Shown: in pieces, positions 12,904 through 24,684 of the stretch
Layout of the letters: the number at the start of each line of letters is the position of its first letter
How positions within the stretch are numbered: position 1 is the stretch's first letter
Assembly (NCBI GenBank): GCA_037043015.1
Contig: CM073322.1
Location: 33,377,364 to 33,441,363 of the forward strand
Length of the DNA: 64,000 nt
DNA from: Bryum argenteum
Lineage: Eukaryota; Streptophyta; Bryopsida; Bryales; Bryaceae
Direction of reading: 5' to 3'
Program-made: the position numbers and the translations under genes
The notes under the pieces: model-generated
Seen by the model: the letters and a program-made list of their open reading frames with translations, nothing else
Database searches by the model: none
Told to the model about the DNA's origin: nothing

Positions 12904-13722
12904 GTCCCTAGTGTTGGGAAGAGGATCTTTTGGATGAAGGGCTGAAACTTTGAAGAGCCATAACTTCTTTGTACAAAGTTTGTTTTTGACAACTTACTTG
13001 GGCTGGGTCAGAATCAAGTGTAGTCTATGTGGTTAAAAACTGCAGACACATACACGAAAGAATGGATTTATGGCATGTATTATTGTGAAAAAAACTTGTT
13101 TTTGTTCTTGGGATTTCAAACATAGGGTAAAATTGGCTTGCAATAGTAAAATTTACTACTGCAAGCCAATTCCGTGAAATCAAAAATATTTTGTCATGAA
13201 CTTTTACATAAAGATCAACTCCAAGAGCTTTCTAGTTGGAGGAACCTTAATCCAAATAATTATGGTTTTGTTATGATGTTTCTAAGATGAAAAAACTTTT
13301 TAAAATAGAGGAATTTTGAGGAGCTATATCTCCTTCATCCACCATCGGGTTTGAACTTCATTTGTTGAGTTGGATCTAGTCTAATACTTGTGATAAGAGT
13401 AATTTCTTAATCCAAGATGTGAGGTAGATATAATGTTCATTTTAGTGCAATGGGTCTACATTTTGGACTATTTTCCCCTTTGTGAGTTGGTTGGTAGTTT
13501 TCACCATTGCAAGGCTATTATTGAAGCAAAAATATCTTTTTGATGAATTGTTTTGGTACAAGAGTGTTACTGAGTCGAAAATGAAAAAGTTTCTAGTTGA
13601 TGATTTTTTCCATGTAGAAGAATTTTCACTCTAAAGTGAAAATGATGAAATTTTGTATCCTTTTTTGCTTATGAAATACAATATGATCTTACAATCTATG
13701 AGGCCTAATGACTCAATATGTC
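12904..13722 (-). repeat. Family A repeat, inverted copy (left arm of a head-to-head pair)
   Basis: Starts at gtccctagtgttggg, the inner part of the family A terminus; the outer TTAA-CCCC is lost. It runs in reverse through the complete family A order to a match of cctcatagattg near 13,710. It abuts the direct copy at 13,723. Non-coding. Confidence 0.6.
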
Positions 13723-14649
13723 CTTGGGGTATTTTCAACCAAAAACTCATTTTTGAAAAAATTGATATATAAGAAGATAAAGATAAGCTTTATAGATTTC
13801 AACCATACAAACTTGTAATAGACTTGTTTTAGATCATGTGGATCAAAACTTGACTCATGGAACCTTATTGATTGCAAGATTATAACATTTTGGTGCGCAA
13901 AATAGGCTAAAAATAACTATCATTTTCACTTTGAAGTGAAAATACTACCAAAATGAAGTTTGCAATTAAAAACCACCAACTAAAAAGTTTTTCACAACGA
14001 CTCTAATGTACCAAAATATCTTGGCTCAAATAGTAGCCTTGCAATGGTGAAAAGTGCCAAACATTTTAAAAAGAAAAATAGTCCTAATCTAAACTCTTTC
14101 CACTCAAATATATGCCTTGTCTTCAATAATCTTTGATTGGGTCAAGGATTCTACGACTAAAATTAGGCTATAATTTGAATTCATCTCAAGAAATAAAGTC
14201 AAACTCTAATGGTGGATGAAGAAGATATAGCTCCTCAAATATGATTTATTCTTTCACTTTTTTCATTGAAGAAACATCGTTGCACATTCAATACCAAGGT
14301 TAACCAGATCAAAATTCTTCCAATTAGACAGTTTCTAGGATGCACCTAAAGATCAAACTTACGTATAAAAAATTCATGAATAATTATTTCTGATCTCACG
14401 TAATTGGCTTGCTGAATGCCAAAACATACCAGATGCTTGCAACCCAAAAACAAAAGCTACCTTTACTAAAATGCATGCCTTTTATTCATACTATATTTTA
14501 TGTATTTTCACTTTTTACTACACAAACTAGACGTTATTTGTGACCCACCCCAAGTGATTTCGTCTAAAACAGAGCCTCGACGAAGAAGTTATGGCACTTC
14601 GAAGTTTCTACATTTCATCAAGAATGTAGTTTGTCGACATTAGGGTTAA
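13723..14649 (+). repeat. Family A repeat, direct copy (right arm of a head-to-head pair)
   Basis: Begins ccttggggtattttcaacc, matching tacttggagtattattagcc in the complete copy at 15,090. It continues in order through aataaagtcaaactctaa...ggtggatgaag to gacattaggg-TTAA (14,646-14,649), with the last ~11 bp of the terminus deleted. The outer left TTAA terminus is missing. Non-coding. Confidence 0.6.
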
Positions 14650-15079
14650 AGTCCCCTACCAATCTTTTCAATTTTGTACAACAATGTTTTAATAATTTTT
14701 GACAAACTTAAAAGCACTTATGCTAAATCTTAATGAATCAATCCCTAAAATGAAACATTAAAAAAATCGCTTACGAAGTAATATCCCCCATCCATTTTTG
14801 AAAAACATCAATTGGTAGACAGAATATTAAATAAATCTTTGACATGGATTTTATACGTGATTAAAATTCTCTGCTTTGACGCTGAGGTGGACCTTAGTCA
14901 TGGTTGGTGAGCAAGCAAAAGTCAGGTGAAACAAAACTCCATTAAAATTGCATATGACTCACCTAAGTAATGCTACCGAAAAAAATAAAAAAAGCCCTCC
15001 ATTAATTTACTCAAAGAAATTTTGTTGAACAAAAAAATAAAAGTTTCAATTGCATGTATTAGATTAACTCTATAGATTC

Positions 15080-16061
15080 TTAACCCCTGAACGTACTTGG
15101 AGTATTATTAGCCAAAAACTCATTTTCAAAAAAAGTGATATAGATGAAAATAAAGATAAGCTATTAAGATCTCAACCATACAAACTTGTAATAGACTTGT
15201 AGTAGATCATGTGGACCAAAAATTGACTCATGGGACCTCATAGATTGCGAGATCATAACATATTAGTGCGCAAAACAGGCTACAAAATACCATCATTTCC
15301 ACTTTGAAGTGAAAATACTACCAACATGAAATTTGCAATCAAAAAATCAGCAACTAGAAAGTTGTTCATCTTCATCTCAAAGACACTCTTGTACCAAAAA
15401 AATTCATCAAAAAAAAATCTTGGGTCAAATAGTAGCCTTGTAGTTGTGAAAACTGCCAAAAAATTTACAAAGGAAAAATAGTCCAAAACTAGACCCCTCC
15501 CACTCAAATCCATGCCTTTTCTTCAATATATCCTCGATTGGGTTAAGGTTTCTACCACTAAAAATAGACTATAATTGGAATCCATCCCAAAAATATAAAG
15601 TCAAAATCTAACGGTGGATGAAGGAGATCTAGCTCTTCAAAAATCATCCATTTTTTTCACTTTTTTCATTGTAGAAACATCATTGCAAAGCCAATACCAA
15701 AGTTATCTAGATCAAAAAACTTCCAACTACAAAGTTGTTAGGATGCATCTAAATATCAAACCTATGAAAAAACATTTATGAAAAACTATTTTAAATTTCA
15801 CATAATTGGCTTGCAATGGTAAAACATGCCAAATGTTTGAAAACCCAAAAGCAAAAGCTGCCTTCACTAAAATCCATGCCATTTATTCATACTTTATTTT
15901 ATGAGTCTGCAATTTTTACCGCATAAACTAGACTGGATTTGTGACCTAACCCAAGTGATTTTGTCAAAAACGGAGTTTGGATGAAGAAGTTATGGCTCTT
16001 CAAAGTTTCTGCCCTTCATCCAAAATGTCGTTTTTCGACACTAGGGACGTTTAGGGGTTAA
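15080..16061 (+). mobile_element. Complete TTAA-CCCC element, family A (piggyBac-type MITE)
   Basis: A 982-bp element including the TTAA at both ends (15,080-15,083 and 16,058-16,061). Its termini are CCCCTGAACGTACTTGG on the left and CCCCTAAACGTCCCTAG read inwards from the right, imperfect inverted repeats. Palindromic TTAA targets plus CCY-starting inverted repeats are the hallmark of piggyBac-superfamily transposons. It has no open reading frame of note. This is the reference copy for the partial copies at 1-574, 10,810, 12,904, 13,723 and 39,430. Confidence 0.7.
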
Positions 16062-16499
16062 ATGTCAAAATGGCTTCATGGGAATTTGGTCACCTTAATA
16101 GGAATATCAAATCATAAAATGAATGTAGAGAGTTCAAAAGTTGCATGGGAAACTAGATTTAAGAAAAAGAGGAGTTATGGTGTAGAAAATAATGAAATTA
16201 ATGAAGCATTAGATTTTTAGAGTCCTAATGAGGCTAATATAAATCTTTAAAATTCAAACTTTATATCAATAATCAAGTCAATGGACACTAGAGTTTCGTA
16301 GTACTTATTAATACAGGTACTCTAACCAATCAACAAACACGTTACTTGGTAAACACGTAAATAACTCCAAGCAGACCATCTCCTATTTAATTAATTGTAA
16401 TTAAAATGAATGATGTGAGTCTTCCACCACCAACCAAGCAAATTATTACCTTTAAATAGATTACATTTGAATTGAGTCATGTGAACCTCTCAATGTAAG

Positions 16500-17780
16500 T
16501 CAGGCCACCATCTTTTAAAGGAACATATACTTTTAACTATTAAGCCACCGCTTTTTGACGTTGTTTAAATGTAATGAGTCAGATGAGCCTCTACATACCA
16601 AATTACATGTTTCAACTAGTGTGTGTACATTCTGAACCACACGAACCCTTGATAAGTGACGCACCACCTTTTGAAGGTGTATACACATTTTATATCGTGT
16701 GGGCCTTTTAACATCAAGCTATCGCTTTGTGATGTTGTATGATATTTTAAGTTACGTATACCCCTAGATATGAAGCCACCGCCTTTTGATGGTGTATACA
16801 GATTGTGAGCTACATGGGCCTCTAAATATCAAGCTACCTTCTTTTAACAATGTATAAATCTCTTGTATTATAAATTTTATTTAAAATGCAAAAAGTGGTA
16901 TATAAATATTCTGAGCCAAGTGGGTAGATAATTATAAAGCCATCGCCTTTTGGTAATTTATGACCATTTTGAGCCACATGAGCATGGTAAATACCATACT
17001 ATTGGCGTTTGACGAGATAAAATTCATTAAGTGTTAAAAGGTTGTGTATAAACATTTTGAGTCATGTGGGCATTGTAAATACCATAACACCGCCTTTGAC
17101 AGTGCAAAAGTTACGACGTCAAAGAGGCTAAGTATAAATATTATAAAGCCACCGGTACCACCTTTTGGTAATGTTTGATCATTTTGAGCCATGTGGGCAT
17201 TGTTGGTAATGTTTGATCATTTTGAGCCACGTGGGCATTGTAAACACCATACCATCGCCTTTTGAGGGATTAAAGTTTTTGAAGTATAAAAAGGCGGTGT
17301 ATAAACATTTTAGACCACGTGGGTCAACAAATGTAAAGTCATCGCCTTTTGACAATGTATGATACTTTCAAGCAACGTGGGCTCTGTAAACACCATGCCA
17401 CTGCCTCTTAATGGTGTAAAAATCTTGAATCATAAACTCTATCATTAGCATTAGCAAGGTGGGCTCTGTAAACACCGTGCCACCGCCTCTTAACGATGTA
17501 AAAATCTTGAATCATAAACTATATCATTAGCATTAGCAATATGGGCTCTGTAAACACCATGCCACCGCCTCTTTATGGTGTAAAAATCTAGAATCATAAA
17601 ATCTATTATTGGCATTAGCCGTATCAAATCCATGCCACGGCCTCTTAACGGTGTAAAAATCTAGAATCATAAAATCTATCATTAGCATTAGCAACGTGCC
17701 CTCAGTAAACACCATGCTACTGCGTCTTAATGGTGTAAAAATCCCAAATCATAAAATCTATCATTAGCATTAGCCGTATT
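16500..17780. repeat. Degenerate tandem array with hairpin and G-box-like cores
   Basis: About 17 copies of a core like ccaccgccttttgacggtgta at spacings of about 60-110 bp. The core is self-complementary (CACCG...CGGTG). Many units also carry gagccacgtgggc, containing the palindrome CCACGTGG, for example at 17,225 and 17,313. The last five units (17,385-17,770) form a more regular 70-85-bp series with aaatctatcattagcattagc. No coding sequence. Confidence 0.7.
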
Positions 17781-17826
17781 AAATCTTGATTTTATCGCAA
17801 TCTACTAAGATACGCAAAATATCATA

Positions 17827-17927
17827 CTCCCTCTCTCCCATTCATATTGTTCAGTAGGTTCTCTCAATCTACCTCGCAATGTAGATTTGAGAGAACCTAT
17901 TGTACAATATAAATGGGACAAATGGAG
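17827..17927. mobile_element. Stowaway-like MITE
   Basis: 101 bp flanked by TA (17,825-17,826 and 17,928-17,929). Its ends are ctccctctctcccattcatattgt and, inwards from the right, ctccatttgtcccatttatattgt. The arms continue to pair through aggttctctcaa/ttgagagaacct, so the whole element folds. CTCCCT termini and a TA target are the Tc1/mariner Stowaway signature in plants. Confidence 0.85.
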
Positions 17928-17999
17928 TATTAGACAAGCTTTTGGTGAAATAATAATAATCATGAAACTAATTACATCACGAGATTGGATGGCGTTAAA

Positions 18000-19825
18000 T
18001 CATTATATGGCAACACTATAAAAATTTCTCTTACGAAAACTGTAGCTCTATGATAAATATGGCCCGCACAAATAAAGGCTCCCAGTGTCCTTGGCTCCAC
18101 AAGAAAGTGGGCTCGGACCGAGGAGGGGCAATCCGACCAGCAAAGCGCAAAGCCCGGGGCGGGACGAAAATTCGCAGGGTATACTGGGCAGGTATCAGCC
18201 GAGAGCCGGGTGTCGACGACGGACGACCAGCGGACGACGACGAATGGTGGGACCCATTAGGGCTTCGAGCACCGGGTCTGCCGGTAAGTACGGGCTGGAG
18301 CGACTCGGGAGAGACGAAGGAAGGAAAGGAGGGGGGGAGGCCCTGGCGGGCGGGCGGGCGGGGAAGATTGTCGTTGTTGGCTTTTGGTGGCAGGCTCTGT
18401 CGCCGTGAGCCTGGACTCAGTGCCCAAAAGGCTCACAATAGACTAGACTTGCTTTGGGGGCTGCCTGACTCGAGTTCAAAGCTTGTGCTCCTGCTCCCCT
18501 CCTGCTCAGCCTACTGTCCATTCTCTCCCTTCCCCCTCCCTTGCTAATCACACTCCAGCACCTTCGCTTCGTGATGAGCGGGCGCGCTGGACGTTGCGGT
18601 TTCGGGGTTTGAGTAGATGGTCTGGTGCGGAGGTGGCATGATCGGGGCAATTCCGTGGAGGCCACTGTAGAGTCGGGCCATTGCTGCGAATTGTGACGCG
18701 TCAAATAATATATTTTGCCCCTGGATTGAGAGCGGTGGTGGAGCGGAGGCAGTAGCAGGTCGTGCGTTTCGACAACGTGGTTTCGTTTCTTTTCATTATA
18801 ATATATATTTTTAAGCTGCTGGCAGTACGTGGTGGTGCGTTTAAGAGTTCGCCAATTGGTGAAGACGACGTTTGGACGCCCGCAGTGGTGTTGTTGTTGG
18901 CGTGTTGTTAGAAATGGCGGTAGTCGCTCAGCCCACTGAACGTATCCTTTTCCTTCGTCAATTAACGTCCAGTGGTGTTGTTGTCGGCGATCGCGGTTAT
19001 TTCTTGGAAAGTAAATGGAAGTGTGTGTGTGTGTGTGTGGTTTCTGGAAGCACGTTGTACGGCAATGCAGTGTTGATAGAGAGCCTGCATATTCGTCGCG
19101 GAAGTAGTTTCCGGAGTGAGGTTCGATACACGAAAAGAACTGTGCACTAAGCTTTTTCTTCACCAAGAAGGCTGTAGCTGAGTTGAAAAGTTAGTGAGGT
19201 TTGTTGAATAAACACGGTGTGTGGAACGTGCATTTCGAAGATAGAGAGTGGCGGTAAAGTGATCGTCGTCCAGCGACTGGTCAGGAATCTTTGCTTCCAA
19301 GACTTGCGTCTGCCAGCGCTGGAATATGCGTTGTGTCGTAGCCTCTCGGTAGACGACAACGTTGCGTAGTCTTGTAACGCCATTGATCGCTTCTGTTCTA
19401 TCGGGTGAACTATTTGCGTCGAATCGACTTCACTTCCAGGGCGTCGTGTCTCTCGTCTTCTTGTCAAGGCTCGGGTTTAGCTACTTGCAGGTTATTTTCT
19501 GTGCCCTCGATGCGATTCTCGAGTGACTGTCGAACGCCATAGCAATTGTGGACCACTCGGTTTTTTCAAGAGTGGGACCGTATCACGCAGCAAAAGGTGT
19601 CGTTAGTTTAGGGACGAGACTTCTCCTCGGGTGCGTGATAAAACGTTCTGGAGAGTCGCTTGCGATCGCCGAACGGGTTCAGAACGGCCTCCCTTTACTA
19701 CTTGTTTGCATGACTAGAATTTCGGGACCTGAAGTCAACGCTGTGTACCGTCTTCAGGTCTTTGCTGTGTGTTGGAGGGTGTGACGACGAACTCTGGCAC
19801 GTTTTCCATACCGAGACCGGTGCTC
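18000..19825 (+). promoter_or_regulatory. Promoter and 5' UTR region of the YTH gene (inferred)
   Basis: Sequence composition switches at about 18.05 kb from AT-rich to GC-rich. There is a strong splice donor ctgccg|gtaagtacg at 18,282 and a good acceptor ctacttgcag ending at 19,490, so a 5' UTR intron of about 1.2 kb is plausible. Pyrimidine-rich sequence at 18,495-18,545 could equally mark a transcription start. The long open frames on both strands (18,050-18,547 and 18,417-19,166) have no recognisable domain and look compositional. A (GT)n tract sits at 19,022-19,040. Confidence 0.4.
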
Positions 19826-22800
19826 ATGCCGTACTCGAATGAAGCAACTGCAAGTGCTGGTTGTATCTATCGCAGTTTGTTACGCGACTTGCATTGTACG
19901 TTGCAAGCCGCCGCGGTGTTTTTCGCGGGAGGATGTCTGTTGACGGTTTTACGGATGAATTCCTGTCGACCACAGTTTTAACTTTCTGGACATCTGTAGA
20001 TACTGCGAACGTGAAATTGGGAGCTTTAGTGATCCTGGTCTGGTGAGATTCCAGGATACGTAGGCTGGCATCTCGTTGAGCCGGAGAGGATACTGTTCAG
20101 CCACAGATCATATCCAGTTCCTATTCGTGACGGCTTATATGCTAATTAGCCAGCTGACATAGTGAGAGAGAGGACAGTGACATCGGTCCATCCTCTAGTT
20201 TATCTCCGCCGTCTCGATGGGGTAGAGACGAAGGGCCTGCTCTTCTCGTGCAGTTTGTCTCAGGGGCATTTCACACCGCTTAGTTCTTAATCTATATTTC
20301 AATTTAAAAATCGGCGAGGAACGGAGTCTAAGAAACTCGACCCTAAAAATTCATAAGGAAAGAGTGAGTGTAGGTTGAGCCAATTATAGTGGACCACGGA
20401 AGTTAAATGTTTTCTTGGATGTGGTAGTAGTGCTGTCCTATTCTGTTCGTTAACGTTGTGCACTTTCATTAATTTTCAGTCTGACGACAACTCGCAATGT
20501 TACAAACTTTCTTAAAAGTCTAGTTTGTTCAATCTATCCAGTATACGACTTGTGGATCCATGAGCGGCTCTTGCAAGGACACATTTCCTTTAAAATCTCA
20601 TAACATCCGCACTGTGATTCTTAACCCGCTCTAATCATCAGAAGTGAGCGAACTGCTGCAAAACGTGAAAGTCGACACAACGAAGCAAGCGGACAATGTC
20701 ACTCACGAGGTTAGATGATCTATTGAACTCAAGATCTTGTACTGCCGATAGGTCCTTGAATAACGGAGAGACTTTCTCCTCTGAGTAGGAGAATTTCTTG
20801 TTTGAATATAAGAATGGGTGGCTGTGTTACGTCAATGTAAAACCTAGCAATGTGAGGCAAAACTCGATCAGCTTGCAGAAGGTTATATCCTATTCCCGCA
20901 AGAAATGTTTACAATGTCAACAAAAGGACATGAATGTTGGGTATCATTAACCGCTAGTTGCTGCAGACTACAATCTTACTTTGAGATTTTTCACTAGAGT
21001 CATGTATATGCAGGTGCCTCCAAATAACGACGAAGAAGGCTCCGATGCAAGTGGAGATGCCTCTGCATCTATAGGAACTGGCGATGCAGCGAGCACAAAC
21101 GGAATACATGAGGGAGCACTAGAGGGAGGGATGTACTACGTCGGTGGCGTGAACGGATACACTGCTCAGGGCTATGTGTACGATTATCCTCACGGAGGTT
21201 AGTGTTGGCTTTATTCGACCTTCTCTTCTCCCGAATTGGCTCGTACACTGAGTCGGCTAGTGCAACATAATGGCATGGACAATTGGCTTATCATCAAAGT
21301 CTTGTAGCGATGACTTCCAATTTCTTCGAGAGCTTCTGTTTGATCGCGTATCGCACTCGCGCTTTGTTCGCAGGATACGAACCTCCTGTTGGAGTTGAGT
21401 GGGACGACTACTCCAGATATGTTGTCGATGGAGTGGAACTTCCATCTCCAGTAAGTTGTTGCAAGCAAGTGCATTTCAGTTGGTTTAGAGGATGCTTGGT
21501 TTCTGCATTCTTGGACATTCAATGCTGAAGGTGGCGTGTACTATCACTGTAAAACCGCATCCTGAGTGATAATCGACATCGCAGAACTGCGGAGCCTGTA
21601 TTCTCTGCTGCTTCGTCTGGCACCTTGTATTGAGTGCTCACTGATGGAGTTTCTTGATGTGTGCAGGGTGCGTACGGTGACAATGGCGGCTCCGTGTTCA
21701 TGCATGCCACCAGCTTCGGTTACTCTTCACAGCCATCTTACAGTCCGTTCACTCCTGGGACGCCTGTGCCGACTATGGGTGCCGACGGGCAACTGTACGG
21801 GCCTCAGGCCTTCCAGTATCCCAGCCACCTCTACCAACAACCGATTTCCCCCGTTGCGCAGTACATGGGATCGCGTCCAGCACCGATCAACGGTGGAGAC
21901 GGAGCAGTTCCTGGAAATGGCGAGCCCAGCCCTCCCGGAGTAGATGGCAAAAACGGGGTTCCGAGGCCTGGTTACCCAGCTATGGCACTCATTCCCCCAC
22001 ATGGACCATATTCCAGAGGCGTGTTGCCGCTGACAATTCACGGTACAGGGTCTCAGGACGTACGATATGAGGGCCTCCGGGCCGGCGCGCCTTCGTGGTC
22101 GGATGCTAAAAAAATAACAGATGGTCAGCAGAGACCCGGGATCCCAGCAGGGATACACCCGATGGCTTCGCAACAGTACCCGGCATCGGGAATTCCTGCA
22201 CAGCCATTGAGAGGATTGACTCCGTTGCAGGTAGGTTTCATTCACCCTCAAGTGGATGCATAATTACATGAGATTCAACTGGACTGTTGGAAATGATTAG
22301 GATGGCTGTTGATTCGGCTGTGATGGATCGGCGATTTCAAATGTCACGGAGGTGACCAGACAAGTCCGGGTCTATGCTCTGTATGCTGAACTGCACGAGT
22401 CAGTCGGATGCCTGTCTTGCTGCAATGAGGTACTGATGCCTGTAGATTGTTGGTTTTTAGATTCACTTACAAGCTTCCCAGCAGTCGAGGAATCCATCGG
22501 CATTGACGTCACCCAATCTTGGTCCTGGGGCGCTTGCCCGGGGTTACCCCCCGCTTTCCGGAGTGGTGAGTGGGCCTGTGAGAGGTCGCGGCATGGGGAA
22601 CGTAGCTTTTGACTCGAGGTCCAATGGCCGTGGAGCATGGGTTGGTCTGGACAAGAGCAAGCAGAGGGGTCGTGGTGGCGGACTTGTCAGTAGCAGCAAT
22701 GGCAGTCTTGATCCCATGAACGAGCAGAACAGAGGACCCCGCACGATAAGGAGCAGGAGCCAGCGGGCTATTCCAGGTGTTATGAGACACACTCGTGGAC

Positions 22801-24684
22801 AAGGTGCAAGCTCGTCGGGAAACGGCGATGTGGCAAGTCCGTTCGCGAACAAGGAGCAGTACAATAAGGCAGAGTTCGTGACGAGCTACGAGCACGCCAA
22901 GTTTTTCGTGATCAAGTCTTACAGCGAGGATGATGTGCACAAGAGCATCAAGTACAATGTGTGGGCCAGTACTCCAGTAGGAAATAAACGGCTGGATGCC
23001 GCATACCAGGAGGCTTCGACGAAGTGTAGCGGGGATGGGAAGAGCTGCCCAGTGTTCCTTTTCTTCTCGGTATGTGGTGGAGTGACCTGGGTGATCCAGG
23101 TTCAGCTAGGTTTGGGGTGCTGCTTGTGACGAATGGGCTGTTTGTGGTCATGTTGCTAATGGTGAATGTATGAGATGTAAAAGTTCTGCGTCTGATTTTG
23201 TGCGAGAGGGGAAGTTGAGCAGAAGTCGTCGGGGTGGCACGTGAGGCGGATAGCAGATGAGGAGAAATGAGGAGAAATGATGGTTTAGAGGAATGGAAAT
23301 GTGATTGTGGTGTGGCGGTGGGATGTTCTTCCAGGTGAACGCGAGTGGACAGTTTTGCGGCGTGGCGGAGATGACAGGTCCCGTGGACTTTACGAAGAGC
23401 GTGGACTACTGGCAGCAGGATAAGTGGAATGGTCGATTCCCTGTGACATGGCACATAATAAAGGACATTCCGAACTGCCAATTCCGGCACATAATATTGG
23501 AGAATAACGAGAACAAGCCCGTGACGAACAGCAGGGACACCCAGGAGGTAGTGACGCTTCAGCCCGTGTGTACTTGTGTAGACGAGCGGGGATAGCTAGG
23601 GAGCCGGTCTCCGTGTCGAGGACTTCTGAGTACGTCAGTGCTGCTCGTCACGATATTCTACTCAGTGGAATGTGGTTGGAGACTTCCATGAGCTTTAGCG
23701 AGTGTGGATGTTGGTGTTGCAGGAGGATACGTGGCAGTCCTTAGCATGCATCGGAATGGAACAAGGATGTGGCATAGGATGAGATGTTAAGGTGACTGCG
23801 ATGTCTGATTGGAGAGGACATTAAGCGACTGGAGTTGACGACATGGTTGGCTTGGTGCATGCAGGTGAAGTTCGAGCAGGGTATTGGGATGCTTCATATA
23901 TTCAAGAGCTTCGCGTCGAAAACTTCGATATTGGACGATTTTCAGTTCTATGAGAACCGGCAACGGGCCCTGACGGAGAAACGAGCGAGGCAGCAAAATC
24001 AGCAGCAACGAGAGCAGCATCGTCAGGTATGGCGAGCGATATGTTTTGTTGGTGCGTGATAGGCAAAAGTAAATGTGTGTCGCGTATATGATAGAGGCAT
24101 GTAGTAGTTCTGAAGGAGTGCAGCTTTCATGAGGTGATGCCAATCGCTCGCTGAAGGAATCAAGGTTTTCGTTTTTGCAATATGTTGGTCCCTCATCTCT
24201 TGATTATTAGGAATGTCGGATTGGGTCATGCTGTCGTGTGCGAGTTTATGCGACTCTCCGTATGAATCTGACCGCTTCTGAGGTGGATTGTGTATCACAG
24301 GGTTGTGGGCGGACTGGGGAGAGCGAGTTGGAATCTGGTTCCATGGGGAAAGAGTCGACTCAGTCGAATCATGATGAGGTTGTAGATAGGGTAGGAGCTG
24401 AAAATCCTGCAGAAAGCGAAGTACCGGAGGTATTTGATGGGTCACACAGTTCGAGACTGCATCGCAGTGGAGACGATGAACGTGGCGACGGGAGCCCATC
24501 TGTGAGATCCATGTCGGATGAGCTACCTTCAGGTATAGCAGGATTGAACATCAACGACGAGAAGAAGGAGAATTCTGTCGAGCTGAAAGAGCAGAGTGAG
24601 GCAGGAGCTGCTGTACCGGAGGAACGAAACGCCGCTTCAAGTGGAGAGAAGGAGAGCTTGACGGCGGTTGAGGGACAGTCCTAG
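19826..24684 (+). CDS. ECT: YTH-domain m6A-RNA reader, plant ECT/YTHDF type
   Basis: Nine coding exons: 19826-19859, 20642-20709, 21014-21197, 21374-21450, 21667-22230, 22482-23069, 23335-23547, 23865-24026, 24301-24684. All junctions are GT-AG, phases agree, and the total is 2,274 nt (757 residues plus TAG). The N-terminal ~430 residues are a Tyr/Pro/Gly/Gln-rich, probably disordered region typical of plant ECT proteins, with RGRG clusters near 342-375. The YTH domain spans about 440-610 ([38 protein letters not shown]). The methyl-adenine cage tryptophans are W470, W531 and W536. A Gln/Arg-rich helix follows (611-630), then an acidic tail. Known role of the family: cytoplasmic binding of N6-methyladenosine in mRNA. 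The start was chosen because the 34-nt first exon ([11 protein letters not shown]) joins exon 2 in phase; an upstream start cannot be excluded. Exon 6 has a cagcag acceptor allowing one extra or one fewer residue. Confidence 0.93.

Noticed and set aside
15080..16061. CCCCTAAA/TTTAGGGG words as interstitial plant telomere repeats
   Set aside because: They occur once at each end of elements, always beside TTAA and in inverted orientation, not as tandem TTTAGGG arrays.
18050..19166. Long open frames on both strands (165 and 249 codons) upstream of the YTH gene
   Set aside because: They overlap each other in GC-rich sequence, contain no recognisable domain and lie where a promoter and 5' UTR are expected.
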